Positions 18,365 to 26,619 of a stretch of DNA of 49,182 nt are shown piece after piece. The position numbers and the translations under genes were made by a program. Within the stretch, counting starts at the first letter, position 1; the number at the start of each line of letters is the position of its first letter. A model generated the notes under the pieces. The model did no database searches, was not told the origin of the DNA, and saw only the letters and a program-made list of their open reading frames with translations. This DNA is from Ferrimicrobium acidiphilum DSM 19497 (GTDB lineage: Bacteria > Actinomycetota > Acidimicrobiia > Acidimicrobiales > Acidimicrobiaceae). The DNA is taken from positions 1 to 49,182 of the forward strand of contig NZ_JXUW01000023.1 in the NCBI RefSeq assembly GCF_000949255.1. Direction: 5' to 3'.

Positions 18365-19117
18365 TCACAGCAGCCCTCTAGTCGAGCCACCGTCAATCGC
18401 TATCGCCTGCCCGGTGATATAGCCGGCCCACCTCGAACACAGGTAGGCGACCATGCGACCAAAATCATCAGGATCCCCAAATCGCCCCATCGGTACACGA
18501 GAGAGCATGCGATCAAGATCTACACCTGAGTCGCGGAGATGGACAAGACGATCAGTTGCGTGTAAGCCAGGCAATACTGAGTTAACGGTGATGTCGTAAC
18601 GCGCCAGTTCAAACGCTGCCGCCTTAAGGTAGGCTAGCAAACCAGCGCGAGCGACATTAGAAGGCATCATCTCCGGATCTGGCTCGCGAACCACGTAAGA
18701 GCTGATTGACACGATCCGCCCAGATCGACGGGCCATCATCAACGGCGCCACTCCCTCAACCAACTCGACCATCGGGGCCAGGGCAGCCCCAATACCATCA
18801 CCAAGATGACTGGCATCCATAGCGCCCAGAGAGGCGTTCCTCGGCCCTCCTGAGTTCAACACCAGGATGTCGATTCGCCCATGCAGCATAAGAAATCGTC
18901 GCAGCAACTCCGTTGGAGTGCTCTGGACGGTGAGGTCTACCGGCAGGTATTGAGAGCCATGACCCAACAAGCCAACAGCCTTCTCGCCGAACACTTCGTC
19001 ACGCGAGGCGATTACAACATCGGCTCCCTCCTCGACCAGTGCCGACGCGACACTAAAACCAAGCCCTCGAGAGCCTCCCGTAACGAGTGCCTTGGCACCC
19101 TTCAAGCCCAAGTCCAT
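18365..19117 (-). CDS. Short-chain dehydrogenase/reductase with atypical active site
   Basis: This 250-residue SDR has the NAD(P)-binding TGGSRGLG near the N-terminus, LVLNSGGP in place of NNAG, the Ser region VSISSYV, and DGGSTRGLL at the C-terminus. The usual YxxxK is not visible: the corresponding stretch reads PSNVARAGLLAYLK, so the catalytic Tyr appears to be Ser or Asn. The ATG at 19117 has GGAGGTGGG just upstream. The substrate is unknown and the enzyme may be non-classical. Confidence 0.82.
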   Translation of the reverse strand: MDLGLKGAKALVTGGSRGLGFSVASALVEEGADVVIASRDEVFGEKAVGLLGHGSQYLPVDLTVQSTPTELLRRFLMLHGRIDILVLNSGGPRNASLGAMDASHLGDGIGAALAPMVELVEGVAPLMMARRSGRIVSISSYVVREPDPEMMPSNVARAGLLAYLKAAAFELARYDITVNSVLPGLHATDRLVHLRDSGVDLDRMLSRVPMGRFGDPDDFGRMVAYLCSRWAGYITGQAIAIDGGSTRGLL

Positions 19118-19333
19118 GTCTACCCACCTCCCACTGGCAACCGAAAGCGCCACCACGCCTAACCCTTCGCCGCCACCCCCACCTTAGCGCATCCAGTCCA
19201 AGCGCTAGATGCGTTATTCGTTAGTCAAGTTTCTCATACCAAACCACAGCAGTTCCTCGGCTACCCACGTCGTCGAGTTATGGCAGTAATAGCAGAACAC
19301 AGTAACTTTTGTCGCCAATCGGCATCAACTGCC

Positions 19334-19369
19334 CATAGTTAGGTGTAGTATTTACTACACCTAACTATG
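19334..19369. promoter_or_regulatory. 36 bp palindromic operator upstream of the MarR operon
   Basis: Two perfect 17 bp arms (CATAGTTAGGTGTAGTA and its inverse) flank a central TT. The palindrome ends 23 bases before the aldolase start. Downstream lies an operon that ends in a MarR-type regulator gene. The most economical reading is the binding site of that regulator, giving autorepression; this is inferred. Confidence 0.75.
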
Positions 19370-19392
19370 TAGCTTCCAACAAGGAGAAGAAA

Positions 19393-20040
19393 ATGACCAA
19401 GCAAGCTGACATGATTGTTCACGCAGCTCATACCCTGTTCGCCAACGAGGTGATGTCCCATAGCGGCCATGCCAACCTCTCCGCCCGTCTCGACGACGAG
19501 AGGATGTTGCTCACCATCGACGGTCAGGTTCGTAATCTCACCAGTGAGCGCGTTGCCACCGTTGCGCTTGACGGCACGGTACTTGAAGGTGAACTCGACC
19601 CCACCAACGCAGAGATTATCGCCATGCACACTGAGATCTACAAGCTGCGGCCCGCAGTTGGAGGAATTATCCATACCCACTCACCGAACCTGCTCGCCTT
19701 CGCTATGGCCAATGTTGTGCTACCCTGCCGTTATGAGGCCCTCCTTCGTTGGGGGCAGGCAGTCGACGTACCAGTGGCTCCATGGGCACCTCGAGGATCG
19801 GCGAAGTCTGTCTCCGCCATCATCGACCAGGTCAAGGCGCATCCTGATACAAACGCTGTCATCCTTGGCAACCATGGCGTCCTCGTCTTTGCAAGCGACC
19901 CGCTCGCCACTGCACAGCTGCTCACCGTCCTAGAGGAGGCAGCAGAGGCAGAGCTGGCAGCAGTTAGCCTCGGCGGGGCTAGCTCTCTTCCCGAGACAGC
20001 CCTGGAGGCCATCCGCGAATCCATGGCCAGAGTACGCTGA
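19393..20040 (+). CDS. Class II aldolase/adducin family protein
   Basis: The 215-residue protein resembles L-fuculose-phosphate aldolase and the decarboxylases of the class II aldolase fold. Zinc ligands are visible in IIHTHSPN (two His) and GNHGVLV (one His). The phosphate/carboxylate-binding region SGHANLSAR is present. AAGGAGAAG stands before the ATG. It is the first gene of a three-gene unit behind the 36 bp palindrome. The neighbour is a carboxymuconolactone decarboxylase-like protein, so catabolism of an aromatic or hydroxy acid is possible. Confidence 0.85.
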   Translation: MTKQADMIVHAAHTLFANEVMSHSGHANLSARLDDERMLLTIDGQVRNLTSERVATVALDGTVLEGELDPTNAEIIAMHTEIYKLRPAVGGIIHTHSPNLLAFAMANVVLPCRYEALLRWGQAVDVPVAPWAPRGSAKSVSAIIDQVKAHPDTNAVILGNHGVLVFASDPLATAQLLTVLEEAAEAELAAVSLGGASSLPETALEAIRESMARVR

Positions 20041-20432
20041 TGGCCGATCATGAGAGCATAGATAACGCGACCATCGCGAATTCGTATCGAGAACTGACCG
20101 GCACAGTTCCTGCTAACATTGCCGAACGCATCCGGATCGCGGGGATCTCCGGGCGCAATAGAAGCATCATTCGCATCGAGGAGCTCCGGTCACAACTCAT
20201 CATGGACAATCCACTCGGACCAAAGACGGCACAGCTCGTGCATTTTGCACAACTCCTGGCCATTGGCGAGGAGAAGGAAGCGGAACTCCATGCGGATGCT
20301 GCCCGTAAAGCTGGCGCCTCTTTAGAGGAGCTCGTAGGTGTAGTAGAACTCGCTCTAATTACGGCCGGCATGCCCGCATATAGCAGAGGAGTCGCCATCC
20401 TGGGGCGAGTCTTCCCAGAGAATCAAACCTGA
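20040..20432 (+). CDS. Carboxymuconolactone decarboxylase-like protein
   Basis: The 130-residue all-helical protein has the CMD pattern: LGPKTAQLVHFAQLLAIG, then HADAARKAGASLEELVGVVE and AGMPAY. There is no CxxC, so it is not a peroxidase of the AhpD kind. It resembles the gamma-carboxymuconolactone decarboxylase branch, although it is too degenerate to name a substrate. The ATG shares one base with the aldolase stop. Confidence 0.72.
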   Translation: MADHESIDNATIANSYRELTGTVPANIAERIRIAGISGRNRSIIRIEELRSQLIMDNPLGPKTAQLVHFAQLLAIGEEKEAELHADAARKAGASLEELVGVVELALITAGMPAYSRGVAILGRVFPENQT

Positions 20433-20433
20433 T

Positions 20434-20880
20434 ATGGAGGATGCACTCTCGGGTGATCTCGGTTTCCGACTCTCGCGGCTCGTACGTAGACTACGAACGG
20501 ACTGGGGAGGAGGTCTGCTGGCGCTTGATCTAAACCAACCACAAGCGGCGATCTTGCGAGCGTTACAAGGCCGTAGCGGCCTCGGCCTACGAGAACTGAG
20601 TCGGCTTATCGGAACAGACCCGTCAAACCTCCGACGAGAGATTGACCGCCTCACCAAGCGTGGAATGCTCCTAGTGGTGCCCGCCGAACGCTCAGGACTA
20701 AAAGCGACTCTTGCTCTAACCAAACTTGGTGAGCAACAAACCTTGGAGGTGCTCAAACTCAGGAACGATATGATGGCACAGACCTTCGACCGATTGAGCG
20801 ACAGCGATCGTGAAGCCCTCACGGCCCTGGTCACAACTCTCGAGACTATCGTAGGTATCCCGGATGAAGCTTCACCATAA
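20434..20880 (+). CDS. MarR-family transcriptional regulator
   Basis: The 148-residue protein has the winged-helix layout of MarR: a dimerisation helix, the helix-turn-helix GLRELSRLIGTDPSNLRREI, the wing (LVVPAERSGLKATLALTKLG) and the C-terminal dimerisation helix. It starts one base after the CMD-like gene's stop. It probably represses the operon by binding the palindrome at 19334-19369 and is released by a small ligand; the ligand is unknown. Confidence 0.86.
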   Translation: MEDALSGDLGFRLSRLVRRLRTDWGGGLLALDLNQPQAAILRALQGRSGLGLRELSRLIGTDPSNLRREIDRLTKRGMLLVVPAERSGLKATLALTKLGEQQTLEVLKLRNDMMAQTFDRLSDSDREALTALVTTLETIVGIPDEASP

Positions 20881-20904
20881 CGGGATAGCAAGCCCCGTCT
20901 GCAA

Positions 20905-20938
20905 GAGCGGAGGGATGTCACTGCGAAGCCTTCCGCTC
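20905..20938. terminator. Possible stem-loop after the MarR gene
   Basis: GAGCGGAGGG (20905-20914) pairs with CCTTCCGCTC (20929-20938) with one mismatch and a 14 nt loop, 25 bases after the MarR stop. No T tract follows, so it is at best a weak or factor-assisted terminator. The rest of 20881-21161 shows nothing else. Confidence 0.3.
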
Positions 20939-21161
20939 ATGTCAAAGGCGATTAGTGTTCTACTGATGCCTCCGACCATCAGCGGTGATGCAGAATCGAA
21001 TAGATACGGTCAAATAATTGAACGGTAGTGGACACCAGCACAGCGAACACACCCACCGACCCTTGCAATGAAGTCGTCACCACGGCTAGCTATCACGCCT
21101 GTAGAGTTAAGGCAACACACGTTAGACATTGCTCAATGATCTTGAACATGGCTCCCGCCAC

Positions 21162-22487
21162 CTATGGTTTCGCGGCTCCATCCAGATGTATGGTCGCCGA
21201 GCTAAGGCGGTCAAGGTCGGAGAAGAAAGCCGGATAGCTGGTTGCAACCGTCTCGACACCATCGATCTCGGTGACGCCACCTGCCAACAACCCCAACACC
21301 GCCGCAGACATAGCGATCCTATGATCGAGATTTGCCATCACTCGTCGACGATTCCCACGCAAGGATCCTGGGCGGAGGCCACCGTGGATCACCAAGCCAT
21401 CCGGCAGCGTCATCACCTCAACGCCAAACGCACGTAAAAAGCCTGCCGTGGTCTCAATACGATTCGTCTCCTTGACTCGGAGTTCAGAGGCGTCCCTAAT
21501 AGTGGTTACACCATCGGCCATGGCGGCAGCGACGCTCAAAATAGGGATCTCATCGATCAAACTCGGAATGATTCGACCACCAATCTCGGAGCCCTCCAGT
21601 GAACCTCCCTGCACCGTGACCTGTCCATCACCTAGAACGAGATCGGCTCCCATCTGGGCTAGAATCTCTAGAAAACCAGCTCGGGTAGGGCCAAGATAGA
21701 GATCTTCTACCGTCAAGACCGCACCCGGAACACAGCTAGCGGCTACCACGAAAAAAGCAGCCGCCGATGGATCACCTGGAATCCGGAAGCTAAATGGCGA
21801 CGGCCGTGTAGGACCGGAAACGGTGACCCGATGAGAACCATCCTGCTCCTCGACGTCCTCATCGAACCCCACTTCAGTGAGCGCAAATAGCTCCTCAGTA
21901 TGCGGCCGGCTCAGCGTGGGCTCGACAATACTAACTGGTCCGTCTACCCCCAAAGCCGCAAAGAGGAGGGCTGATTTCAGCTGCGCTGAGGCTACTCGCA
22001 GGTGAACAACGCCCGACCTTAGCCCGCCACCTCGAACAGCTACCGGGAGCATTCCGTCACCGCCGCGGCCCCATATCGAGGCTCCGAGCTCTTGGAGCGG
22101 CGATATAACGCGCCCCATCGGCCGTCGTCGCAGGGAATCGTCTCCTGTAAAGACCGACACTCCATGAACGAGGGTTGCAACTCCAATGCCCAAACGTACC
22201 CCGGTACCCGAATTTCCAAGGTCAAGGACACCATCTGGCTCGCGTAAGCCGGCAATGCCGGGGCTCTCGACTAGCGTGACCGACCCCTCGGTCTCGAGTG
22301 ATGCCCCAAACAGCTCAACCATCGATCCGGTAGCTGCGACATCGAGCGCCGAGCTGAGGTTGTCAAGGCGTGAAGTCCCCTCAGCAAGTAGCGCCAGCAA
22401 CAGTCCACGGTGACTTATAGACTTATCGGGAGGAGGCTGAAGATCCCCAGACAGGAATGGTTCCGTCGAGGTGATCTGTGCGCGCAC
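21162..22487 (-). CDS. aroA: 3-phosphoshikimate 1-carboxyvinyltransferase (EPSP synthase)
   Basis: AroA joins shikimate-3-phosphate and PEP in the shikimate pathway. The 441-residue protein shows PPDKSISHR at the N-terminus, LGNSGTGVRLGIG, DPSAAAFFVVAA, DEIPILSVAAA, RVKETNRI and NLDHRIAMS. All are conserved positions of the two-domain inside-out barrel. The start is GTG 22487, six bases after the aroH stop. It ends the scpA-scpB-rluB-aroH-aroA run. Confidence 0.95.
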   Translation of the reverse strand: MRAQITSTEPFLSGDLQPPPDKSISHRGLLLALLAEGTSRLDNLSSALDVAATGSMVELFGASLETEGSVTLVESPGIAGLREPDGVLDLGNSGTGVRLGIGVATLVHGVSVFTGDDSLRRRPMGRVISPLQELGASIWGRGGDGMLPVAVRGGGLRSGVVHLRVASAQLKSALLFAALGVDGPVSIVEPTLSRPHTEELFALTEVGFDEDVEEQDGSHRVTVSGPTRPSPFSFRIPGDPSAAAFFVVAASCVPGAVLTVEDLYLGPTRAGFLEILAQMGADLVLGDGQVTVQGGSLEGSEIGGRIIPSLIDEIPILSVAAAMADGVTTIRDASELRVKETNRIETTAGFLRAFGVEVMTLPDGLVIHGGLRPGSLRGNRRRVMANLDHRIAMSAAVLGLLAGGVTEIDGVETVATSYPAFFSDLDRLSSATIHLDGAAKP

Positions 22488-22493
22488 CGCTGC

Positions 22494-22856
22494 TTAGTCC
22501 GGAAGATCGTCGCGGAGACCAACCGCTCCGCGAAGGTACACATGGTGGAACTCGCCTCGGGCCCGGTCATCTTCGATATGCATCATTACACGCACGCAGA
22601 GTGCGACTGCCCCATCAATGCTGAGCTCCTGCGCACACATCAACGGAACATCGCCAAGTCCAAGGGCTCTTGCCGCCGCTGCAGGAAACATCGCATGCAG
22701 ATCCGGAGTCGCCGTGAACAAGATACTGATCAGCTGGTCCTTGTGGATCGAATTACGCTCGAGCATCGCACTAACGAGCTCCTGAACATTCTTATCTATA
22801 GCCTCGACGGTATCAGCCTCTACCGTCGTCGCTCCTCGCACTGCTCGTACACCCAT
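22494..22856 (-). CDS. aroH: Chorismate mutase, AroH type
   Basis: The 120-residue protein belongs to the trimeric AroH family, which converts chorismate to prephenate for phenylalanine and tyrosine. MGVRAVRGATTVEAD is the characteristic N-terminus. FTATPDLHAMFPAAAAR and VYLRGAVGLRDD complete the family pattern, including the Arg residues of the active site. It sits directly upstream of aroA, as in several actinobacteria. Confidence 0.93.
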   Translation of the reverse strand: MGVRAVRGATTVEADTVEAIDKNVQELVSAMLERNSIHKDQLISILFTATPDLHAMFPAAAARALGLGDVPLMCAQELSIDGAVALCVRVMMHIEDDRARGEFHHVYLRGAVGLRDDLPD

Positions 22857-22866
22857 GGGTGACAGG

Positions 22867-23553
22867 TTAGCGGATCGACCGTCCTCCGCTACGCAATGCG
22901 ATCAACTCAGCGGTGCTGATGTCTCTCGACTGCCCTGGTGCCAGCGACGGATCAGCAAGTGAACCGATTCGCGTACGAACCAGTCGGGTCACTTCAAACC
23001 CACAGGCTGCCACCATCCGACGAATCTGACGATTCTTGCCTTGTTTGAGCACGATACGTAGTGTCTGACTCGAGAGCTGACCTACACGTTTAGCAACCAG
23101 TAGATCGCCGTCGACCTCGATACCGCGGCGCATGGCTCCAAGAAGCTGTGGAGTAACTCTCCGGTCGATTGCAACCAGGTACTCTTTCTCCACGCCACCG
23201 CGCGGATGCATCAGGTAATCGGCAAAGGGACCATCATTGGTTAGGATCAACAGGCCCTCGCTCTCAGCATCGAGGCGTCCAACTGGGTAGATGCGGCTGA
23301 CGCTTGGCACCAGATCCACCACCGTTTTGCGACCGTGAGGATCGTTCGCGGTTGACACTACGCCAGCGGGCTTGTTGAGTAGTTTGTACTCTAGAGACTC
23401 AGCGATCCCCACCGGGGCTCCATCCACACAGACCGAATCTGCGTCGATGACTCGGCAGCCAAGCCGTGCTACCTCTCCATTGACGGTTACACGACCCGCC
23501 TCAATCAAGCCCTCTGCCGTTCGCCTTGACCCATATCCGCGTACGGCAAGCAC
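22867..23553 (-). CDS. rluB: 23S rRNA pseudouridine synthase RluB/RsuA family
   Basis: The 228-residue protein has an N-terminal S4 RNA-binding domain (GSRRTAEGLIEAGRVTVNGE) and an RsuA-type catalytic domain with GRLDAESEGLLILTND, whose Asp is the catalytic nucleophile. KQGKNRQIRRM is the family's C-terminal motif. The best start codon is GTG 23553. However, the same frame continues upstream through VGERLQK, residues that family members normally have at their N-terminus, with GTA where a GTG would be expected (23574-23572). It follows scpB closely. Confidence 0.88.
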   Translation of the reverse strand: MLAVRGYGSRRTAEGLIEAGRVTVNGEVARLGCRVIDADSVCVDGAPVGIAESLEYKLLNKPAGVVSTANDPHGRKTVVDLVPSVSRIYPVGRLDAESEGLLILTNDGPFADYLMHPRGGVEKEYLVAIDRRVTPQLLGAMRRGIEVDGDLLVAKRVGQLSSQTLRIVLKQGKNRQIRRMVAACGFEVTRLVRTRIGSLADPSLAPGQSRDISTAELIALRSGGRSIR

Positions 23554-23570
23554 CTTCTGAAGTCGTTCGC

Positions 23571-24173
23571 CTACCGGTTCCGTCGTGACTCCTCGAGCAC
23601 CTCAACCAGTTCACCAGAGGGGACAAAGTCTGCGAGTGCAGGCAAGTTAGTGAGATCATCGAGTCCAAAGCGCTCCAAGAACAGCTGAGTAGTTCGGAAG
23701 AGGATAGGCTCGCCGATGCGTCCGCGTCGCCGATCGCCCTCGATCAGACCACGGTCGACCAAAAGACGGATCACTCCGTCCGAGCTAACGCCGCGAATCT
23801 CAGAGACCTGTGCCCTAGAGACCGGCTGCAGGTAAGCCACCACCGCCAGTGCCTCCATCGCCGCCGCTGACAGAGTTGGACTTTGGTCCTCGGAGAGAAA
23901 GCGACCTAACACGCCAGCAAGATCGGGTGCCGTCTTGAGTGCATATCCGTTGGCCACTTTGACCACCCTGGTGGCTCGATCATGCTCAACGAGATCGGTA
24001 GCAAGGGAGTCGATCGCCTCCTCGACATAGCTCACCTCCAACTCGAGGAACTCAGCCAATTCGGTTAGTCCAATGGGTCCTATGCCAAGAGACAGCAGGC
24101 CCTCGATTGTTCTTGCCACCGTCGCAAGTGCGACCACCTCACCGGAATCCCCAGCAAGCAAGCCATCAGCCAA
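23571..24173 (-). CDS. scpB: Segregation and condensation protein ScpB
   Basis: ScpB is the winged-helix subunit of the SMC-ScpAB condensin. The 200-residue protein contains SPTLSAAAMEALAVVAYLQP and RAQVSEIRGVSSDGVIRLLV, then DRGLIEGDRRRGRIGEPILF and RTTQLFLERFGLDDLTNLP, the typical core. The start is taken as TTG 24173, overlapping the scpA stop; downstream TTG codons are possible. It lies between scpA and rluB as usual. Confidence 0.92.
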   Translation of the reverse strand: MADGLLAGDSGEVVALATVARTIEGLLSLGIGPIGLTELAEFLELEVSYVEEAIDSLATDLVEHDRATRVVKVANGYALKTAPDLAGVLGRFLSEDQSPTLSAAAMEALAVVAYLQPVSRAQVSEIRGVSSDGVIRLLVDRGLIEGDRRRGRIGEPILFRTTQLFLERFGLDDLTNLPALADFVPSGELVEVLEESRRNR

Positions 24174-24867
24174 GGGTACGCACCATCTCAGCTACAAGAC
24201 CAAGTCGCTCGCCATCGATAACCCCCACCTCGATATCGTCACCGACTTGACGTAACCCGATAGCTCCAAACGCATGGGCTTCAAGCAAAATCACGAAGCT
24301 CACTATAACTTCTACCCCCGTTCCTCCTGCAATCATTGCAGAAAACGACGTCATCCGCTCGAGCCGATCCAAGAAACTCAAACCGATCCCGATGACGTCC
24401 ACCGATGATCGATCGAGTGGTGTGGGATCCGCCTCAGTGTTCATGCTCGCCCGAGCCAGAGCTCTGGCGATTGCCTCACCGAGTCCAGATGATGGTAGAA
24501 CAACGTTCTCGACGTGATCGATTAGGTCAGAGGCCTCGAGCGAGACCGGGAGCGATGCTGCGGTCGTCTCTAATCGAGTCCGCATCGCCTTGGAGGCGGA
24601 AGCGTAGATCGTCTTTTCAACGAGTCCCAACAAGATGCCCTCAAGAGCGCGATCCAACTCCTCATCTTCGATGACCTCATCGTCATCTCTATCAAGCAGC
24701 CAGTGCATCTTCATCCTCATGAGCCAGGTCCCGGCCACGACTTCGAGGCTCACCTCATCGATATCGTCGATGACAAAGAGTTGAGAAAAGAGAGAACCAA
24801 GACGTAGATCCGCCAAGTCAAGCATCTGATTACGCACAAGTTCGAGACTCTCCGTCAATCGGTTCAT
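24166..24867 (-). CDS. scpA: Segregation and condensation protein ScpA
   Basis: ScpA is the kleisin that bridges the SMC heads. The 233-residue protein has a helical N-terminus (ELVRNQMLDLADLRLGSLFS), an acidic linker and a C-terminal winged helix (VSFVILLEAHAFGAIGLRQV). It lacks the FEGPLDLLL segment with which most ScpA proteins begin. It starts at ATG 24867, sharing four bases (ATGA) with the acetyltransferase gene upstream. Divergent but well supported by position next to scpB. Confidence 0.85.
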   Translation of the reverse strand: MNRLTESLELVRNQMLDLADLRLGSLFSQLFVIDDIDEVSLEVVAGTWLMRMKMHWLLDRDDDEVIEDEELDRALEGILLGLVEKTIYASASKAMRTRLETTAASLPVSLEASDLIDHVENVVLPSSGLGEAIARALARASMNTEADPTPLDRSSVDVIGIGLSFLDRLERMTSFSAMIAGGTGVEVIVSFVILLEAHAFGAIGLRQVGDDIEVGVIDGERLGLVAEMVRTLG

Positions 24868-25349
24868 AGCGAGCTCCGTAACATCTGCACGTGCGCTCCA
24901 ATTCCTTCGATCACAAACTCAGCTCCAAGGGCGACAAAACCATGGCGCTCATACAGGCTACGCGCCCCGACACGCGCAAGACACCAGATCAGTTGACACT
25001 CCCCCGCTCCGGACCCCGTAGACGAGATCTCATCGGTCCAAGCATGTGAAACCTCTAGCAGCCGCTCCAAGATCGCAGCCCCAATCCCTTGTCCTCTGAA
25101 ATCGGCCTCAACCGCCATGCCACGAAGTCGTAGCGCAGGGCGATCCCCGATCGCCTCCGGTATGAGGCTACCAACACCAACCACCTGGCCACTGAGTCTT
25201 GCAACAGCATGCACTGATTTGCTATTCTCATCTCCTGGGAAGTGTGCCGTTGCCGGATCCATACCCGCCCGGAGGATGCGGGCACGCACGTCAAGCACCT
25301 CGGCAGTGATCTCACCGACTTCGATCGAAAGCTCGTCATCTCTTTTCAT
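24864..25349 (-). CDS. GNAT family N-acetyltransferase
   Basis: The 161-residue protein has the GNAT acetyl-CoA site in LRGMAVEADFRGQGIGAAIL (R/QxxGxG/A) and the C-terminal ARSLYERHGFVALGAEF. The acceptor substrate is unknown. It overlaps the scpA start by four bases and lies 23 bases after glcF, so it may be translated from the same message as the segregation genes. Confidence 0.85.
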   Translation of the reverse strand: MKRDDELSIEVGEITAEVLDVRARILRAGMDPATAHFPGDENSKSVHAVARLSGQVVGVGSLIPEAIGDRPALRLRGMAVEADFRGQGIGAAILERLLEVSHAWTDEISSTGSGAGECQLIWCLARVGARSLYERHGFVALGAEFVIEGIGAHVQMLRSSL

Positions 25350-25371
25350 GGCCTGGATTCATGATCTAACC

Positions 25372-26619
25372 TCATTGCCGAAGTGCTCTTGCAAGCAGCA
25401 CGATCGGGTGAACCACCTCGACTCGATCACCAAGGAGCGTCTGTAGCTGTATGGCACATCCAGGGTTCCCAGATAGGAGTAGATCAGCACCAGCATCAAG
25501 AATTGCATCCCGCTTTGCCTCTCCCACCTGACGCGCTAGTTCAGGTTGTGCCAATGAGTAGAGGCCACCCGCACCACAGCAATTAGGGCCTCCAACACTG
25601 CGTAGATCGATATCTGGAATCCGACGAATCACGGACGATGGTGCTGAACCAACGGCTTGTGCAAATTTCAAGTGGCATGGGTCGTGATAGAGGACTTGAC
25701 GTGGCATCGACTTATAATCGGCGATGCTCTCCATTCGATCAAGATACTCCAAGACATCGGCAACTCGAGAGGAGAATCTCTCCACCTCTTGCTCGTGCCC
25801 GAGGAGCTCCGGATAGTCCTTCATCATCGCGCCACAGCCGGCTGAGTTGGTTATGACCGCATCGACGCCGGTCACGTCGAGGGCCTCGATCACGGCACGA
25901 GCCGAGCGCTGCGCGCCAGCTCGTTGACCAGCGTGAGAGGCTAGAGCGCCGCAGCAACCCTGATCCTTGGGAACGATAACCGAGATACCCTCGGCGTTCA
26001 AGACCTCGACAGTCGCATCATTGACATCCTTGAAGAGCACTGACGCGATGCACCCGGTGAGCAAGACCACCCGAGCTCGCTCGTTGGGTACCAACGACGT
26101 AAAGACCTGCGGTGACGCTTGCGGAGCAATCACCGTAGCTTGTCGTACGAGTGCCCGAGACCTTGGTAGACGAGAGGGCAAGCGAGATAGTAGCGAAGAG
26201 CGGTCTAGCACACGAGCTACCCCCTGGGCAGGTGCAACGAGTCGGGCCAACCGATGTGCGCGTGCAAAGCCAGTCGTCATCACCGATCTAGCAAGAAGTT
26301 CTCGCTTTGGGCGACGGACATTTACGACACGACGAGCTATATCGATCAGCTCATCGTAGCGCACCCCGGATGGGCAGGCCGGAACACAGGCTTCACACCC
26401 GATACATCTATCAATATGGACACGCAGAACGTCTGATACACTCCCAGAACGCGCCGCCTCGGCAAGTAGCCATATTCGTCCCCGCGGCGAATCGTTCTCC
26501 ATCCCGGTAACGGCGTAGGTAGGGCATGCAGCCAAACAAAACCCACAGTGCACACAGGCAGAGCTGAGCTGGGTGATGGCTGCAAAATCGCTGGCTTGAT
26601 CGTTGCTAACCGTCTTCAA
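25372..26619 (-). CDS. glcF: Glycolate oxidase iron-sulfur subunit
   Basis: GlcF passes electrons from the flavin subunits towards the respiratory chain. The 415-residue protein has two [4Fe-4S] motifs near the N-terminus, CVHCGFCLAACP and CIGCEACVPACP. Two cysteine-rich CCG domains follow (QGCCGALASHAG and GPNCCGAGGLYSLAQPE). The start is TTG 26619, sharing four bases (TTGA) with the glcE stop. Confidence 0.93.
   Translation of the reverse strand: MKTVSNDQASDFAAITQLSSACVHCGFCLAACPTYAVTGMENDSPRGRIWLLAEAARSGSVSDVLRVHIDRCIGCEACVPACPSGVRYDELIDIARRVVNVRRPKRELLARSVMTTGFARAHRLARLVAPAQGVARVLDRSSLLSRLPSRLPRSRALVRQATVIAPQASPQVFTSLVPNERARVVLLTGCIASVLFKDVNDATVEVLNAEGISVIVPKDQGCCGALASHAGQRAGAQRSARAVIEALDVTGVDAVITNSAGCGAMMKDYPELLGHEQEVERFSSRVADVLEYLDRMESIADYKSMPRQVLYHDPCHLKFAQAVGSAPSSVIRRIPDIDLRSVGGPNCCGAGGLYSLAQPELARQVGEAKRDAILDAGADLLLSGNPGCAIQLQTLLGDRVEVVHPIVLLARALRQ

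Noticed and set aside
20355-20921. 188-codon reverse frame opposite the MarR gene
   Set aside because: Arg/Ser-rich antisense shadow of a clear MarR regulator gene.
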